DNA of 6,003 bases, taken from Phycisphaeraceae bacterium. Lineage in GTDB: Bacteria > Planctomycetota > Phycisphaerae > Phycisphaerales > Phycisphaeraceae. The notes below the pieces were generated by a model, which searched no databases, was not told the origin of the DNA, and saw only the letters and a program-made list of their open reading frames with translations. Positions within the stretch are counted from its first letter, which is position 1. Every line of letters starts with the position of its first letter. The position numbers and the translations under genes are program-made. Shown in pieces: positions 4,164 to 6,003 of the stretch. The DNA is taken from NCBI GenBank assembly GCA_020851395.1, contig JADZCW010000311.1:1-6003 (forward strand), written 5' to 3'.

Positions 4164-6003
4164 ATGTCTTCCATGAAGCGATCGCTTGCGGCGTTCCTGG
4201 TCGTCATCGCCTGTTGTTGGCTCTTTCAGGCTCGGCCCACGTTGGCGGCGGACCGCTATTGGGTCGGCGGGTCGGGGGACTGGAGCGATCCGGCGAACTG
4301 GTCGGCCACGGCGGGCGGGCTGGGGGGGGCGGGGGCGCCGGGGGTGGACGACAAGGTCTTTCTTCTCCAAGCGGATGCTGCTGATCGGATCGTTACCTAC
4401 AGCGCCGCTGGGCCGGGGCCGGAGCTCGGGGACCTGAACTTGGATGCCACCGGCAGCGGGACCATGACGCTGGCCATCACCGGGGGTGAGTTGCTGCCGA
4501 ATGTGATGAGAGTGGGCAGCGACGGCACTGCCGCCGTGACGCAGACCGGTGGAATTGTATCGCCCGATTTCGGCTTGTATGTCGGTTGGGATGCCGGCTC
4601 GTCCGGAGCCTATGACCTGCAAGCAGGGCAACTGACCAAGAGTTCCACGTTCGTCGGCAAGCCAAGTATTGGCGGCGTCGGAGGGAGCTTCCTCCAATCC
4701 GGGGGCACGCATGACACGGATTCCTTGGTTGTCGATGGTCAATATCATCTGGAAGGGGCCGGCGTTCTTACCGCCAAGTCCGTGAGAATAGGAGGTACCT
4801 TTTCCCAGACGGGCGGCTCGCATGCCGCTGGGAAGTTGGCCGTTCAACCAGGAGGCCGCTACGAGTGGGGCGGCGGATCGCTGGACATCAGTTATGGATG
4901 GGTGATCGGCTCGCCCGGACGGCCCTCCTCACAGTTCATCTTCCCTTCGTCGCCTTCCTCGCTGTCGATCAACGGCATCGTCGATTTTGGGCCTCGGACA
5001 CTGACGAATGCCGGCAATGTTTCGGTCACGCTTGGGCCGGAATCGTTGCTGATCCATGATGCCGGGGACGATCCCGCGGCGGACTTCGGCAGCTTCACCA
5101 ACCAGGGCATGACACATGTCCGAGGTACCACGCTGAGCATCCCGGCCGGTAAGACGGTCAGCGGCGCCGGCAGCATCGGCGATCCGACCGACGTCTGGGG
5201 CACGATTGACGCGGCCGAGGACAGGGCGATCACGCTGAGTAACACGGTCACGATTCACCCTGGAGCCTATCTTAAAGGTGTTGAGCTCAAGCCCACAAGC
5301 GAACCTTCGGTGATGTACGGGGGCAGGTTAGAACATGCGTGGATCAATTCCGCTACCGCCATCCAGACGGCTGGGAGATTCGTGCAGTACGATGGCGTGA
5401 TTGACCACGGCGTAGTGCGCATCTGGGGTTATAAGGGAGACGAGTCTGTCTACGAGATGCACGGCGGCACCCTCTCCACGCAATACTTTCAACTCGGGGC
5501 TCTCTTGGGTCTTACTGGACCATCTCGCTTCGAACAAACCGGCGGCGATGTCATTCACGGCGTGGATACCTTCTATCCCATGGAGATCTATTCGGGAGCG
5601 GCGTCTGCCACAGCGACCTACGTGATGTCGGGCGGTACGTTGCATGCCATGAACAGTCTCTACATCGGGCACTTCGCCGACGGTCATGGGGCCCTGCATA
5701 TCACGAACCCTACCGTGGGCATCACCATTGGATGGTCGTTCCTCCTGGGGAAGACGGCGGAGTTCGAAGCCGTCAGCGGGACGAGCATCCATCTTGACGA
5801 TGCTCGTTTTGACGTCCAGGGCAGTGATCCGGTCAAGGTTGCCGGCCTGGAGAACCTCACGCTGATCTTCGAGGGTGATCCGGCCGAGGCCAAGAGCTTT
5901 GAAGTCGCCGGGCTGGACCTGGGGGCGATCCTCGCCGGCTACGACGCCAACTTTGCCCTAGACACGCTCCGGATCGGCGGCGATGGCGGTCACGGTTGGG
6001 CCA
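4164..6003 (+). CDS. Secreted beta-helix repeat surface protein, 3' end outside window (partial)
   Basis: The frame is open from ATG 4164 to the window end (613 residues) with no stop, so the protein is larger. Residues 1-29 form a Sec signal peptide: K5 R6, a hydrophobic core (8-21) and a likely cut after A28 or A29. The mature start has DRYWVGGSGDWSDPANWS (30-47), a motif common at the head of planctomycete and related secreted proteins with autotransporter-like or PEP-CTERM architecture. Then come degenerate Gly-rich strands with recurring QTGG/QSGG/MSGG-type turns at 127, 178, 215, 401, 432, 458 and 488, typical of a right-handed beta-helix or passenger-like fold. From about 553 a different, less repetitive domain begins (GLENLTLIFEGD, ending at GGDGGHGWA). 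I expect a C-terminal anchor (PEP-CTERM or dockerin) beyond the edge, but it is not visible. The likely role is a cell-surface or matrix protein or adhesin; no catalytic motif is seen. Confidence 0.88.
   Translation, partial: MSSMKRSLAAFLVVIACCWLFQARPTLAADRYWVGGSGDWSDPANWSATAGGLGGAGAPGVDDKVFLLQADAADRIVTYSAAGPGPELGDLNLDATGSGTMTLAITGGELLPNVMRVGSDGTAAVTQTGGIVSPDFGLYVGWDAGSSGAYDLQAGQLTKSSTFVGKPSIGGVGGSFLQSGGTHDTDSLVVDGQYHLEGAGVLTAKSVRIGGTFSQTGGSHAAGKLAVQPGGRYEWGGGSLDISYGWVIGSPGRPSSQFIFPSSPSSLSINGIVDFGPRTLTNAGNVSVTLGPESLLIHDAGDDPAADFGSFTNQGMTHVRGTTLSIPAGKTVSGAGSIGDPTDVWGTIDAAEDRAITLSNTVTIHPGAYLKGVELKPTSEPSVMYGGRLEHAWINSATAIQTAGRFVQYDGVIDHGVVRIWGYKGDESVYEMHGGTLSTQYFQLGALLGLTGPSRFEQTGGDVIHGVDTFYPMEIYSGAASATATYVMSGGTLHAMNSLYIGHFADGHGALHITNPTVGITIGWSFLLGKTAEFEAVSGTSIHLDDARFDVQGSDPVKVAGLENLTLIFEGDPAEAKSFEVAGLDLGAILAGYDANFALDTLRIGGDGGHGWA

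Noticed and set aside
4071..4847. Minus-strand open frame of 258 codons opposite the surface-protein gene
   Set aside because: It runs through the surface-protein promoter and signal peptide, shows no domain, and is explained by the GC-rich sense gene. It would also need a stop-free passage across the AT-rich intergenic DNA, which gives a meaningless Lys/Asn-rich end.
1..6003. tRNA, rRNA, CRISPR array, transposase or integrase
   Set aside because: I looked on both strands and saw no cloverleaf-like gene, regularly spaced repeats, insertion-sequence ends or recombinase motifs.

Overview
The window looks like part of a GC-rich bacterial chromosome, most likely from the Planctomycetota. Two things suggest this. 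The last gene encodes a secreted, repeat-built beta-helix surface protein of the type planctomycetes carry in large numbers. The first four genes resemble a conserved but mostly uncharacterised phage-like module that I associate with planctomycete genomes. The assignment comes from family recognition, not from any search.

Bases 1-2656 hold four tightly packed plus-strand genes. Gene 1 is cut off by the left edge. Gene 2 starts 3 bases after gene 1 stops, and genes 2/3 and 3/4 each overlap through an ATGA stop/start. This layout indicates one transcript with coupled translation. Genes 1 and 2 look like phage virion or tail-type structural proteins (inference). Gene 3 is a small aromatic-rich protein with an N-terminal cysteine cluster. 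Gene 4 ends in a cysteine-rich, probably zinc-binding domain closing with CPLGKW. No terminase, capsid, integrase or lysis gene is visible, so whether this is a complete prophage, a remnant or a domesticated particle cannot be decided here.

Bases 2657-3413 form a transition zone. A small minus-strand gene of unknown function (78 aa) and a plus-strand XRE-family helix-turn-helix regulator (78 aa) are transcribed divergently from a 135-base gap. That gap holds an 11-base palindrome lying on a TTGACA box of the minus strand and directly in front of the regulator's start codon. It looks like a small autoregulated switch that may belong to the phage-like module.

Bases 3414-6003 look like ordinary chromosome. 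A membrane-tethered single-domain rhodanese is encoded on the minus strand. Divergent from it is a large secreted beta-helix protein (613 residues visible, running off the right edge). The AT-rich region between them carries consensus-like TTGACA and TATAAT boxes, a 10-base palindrome and a good ribosome binding site for the surface protein. No tRNA, rRNA, CRISPR array, transposase or insertion sequence was seen.
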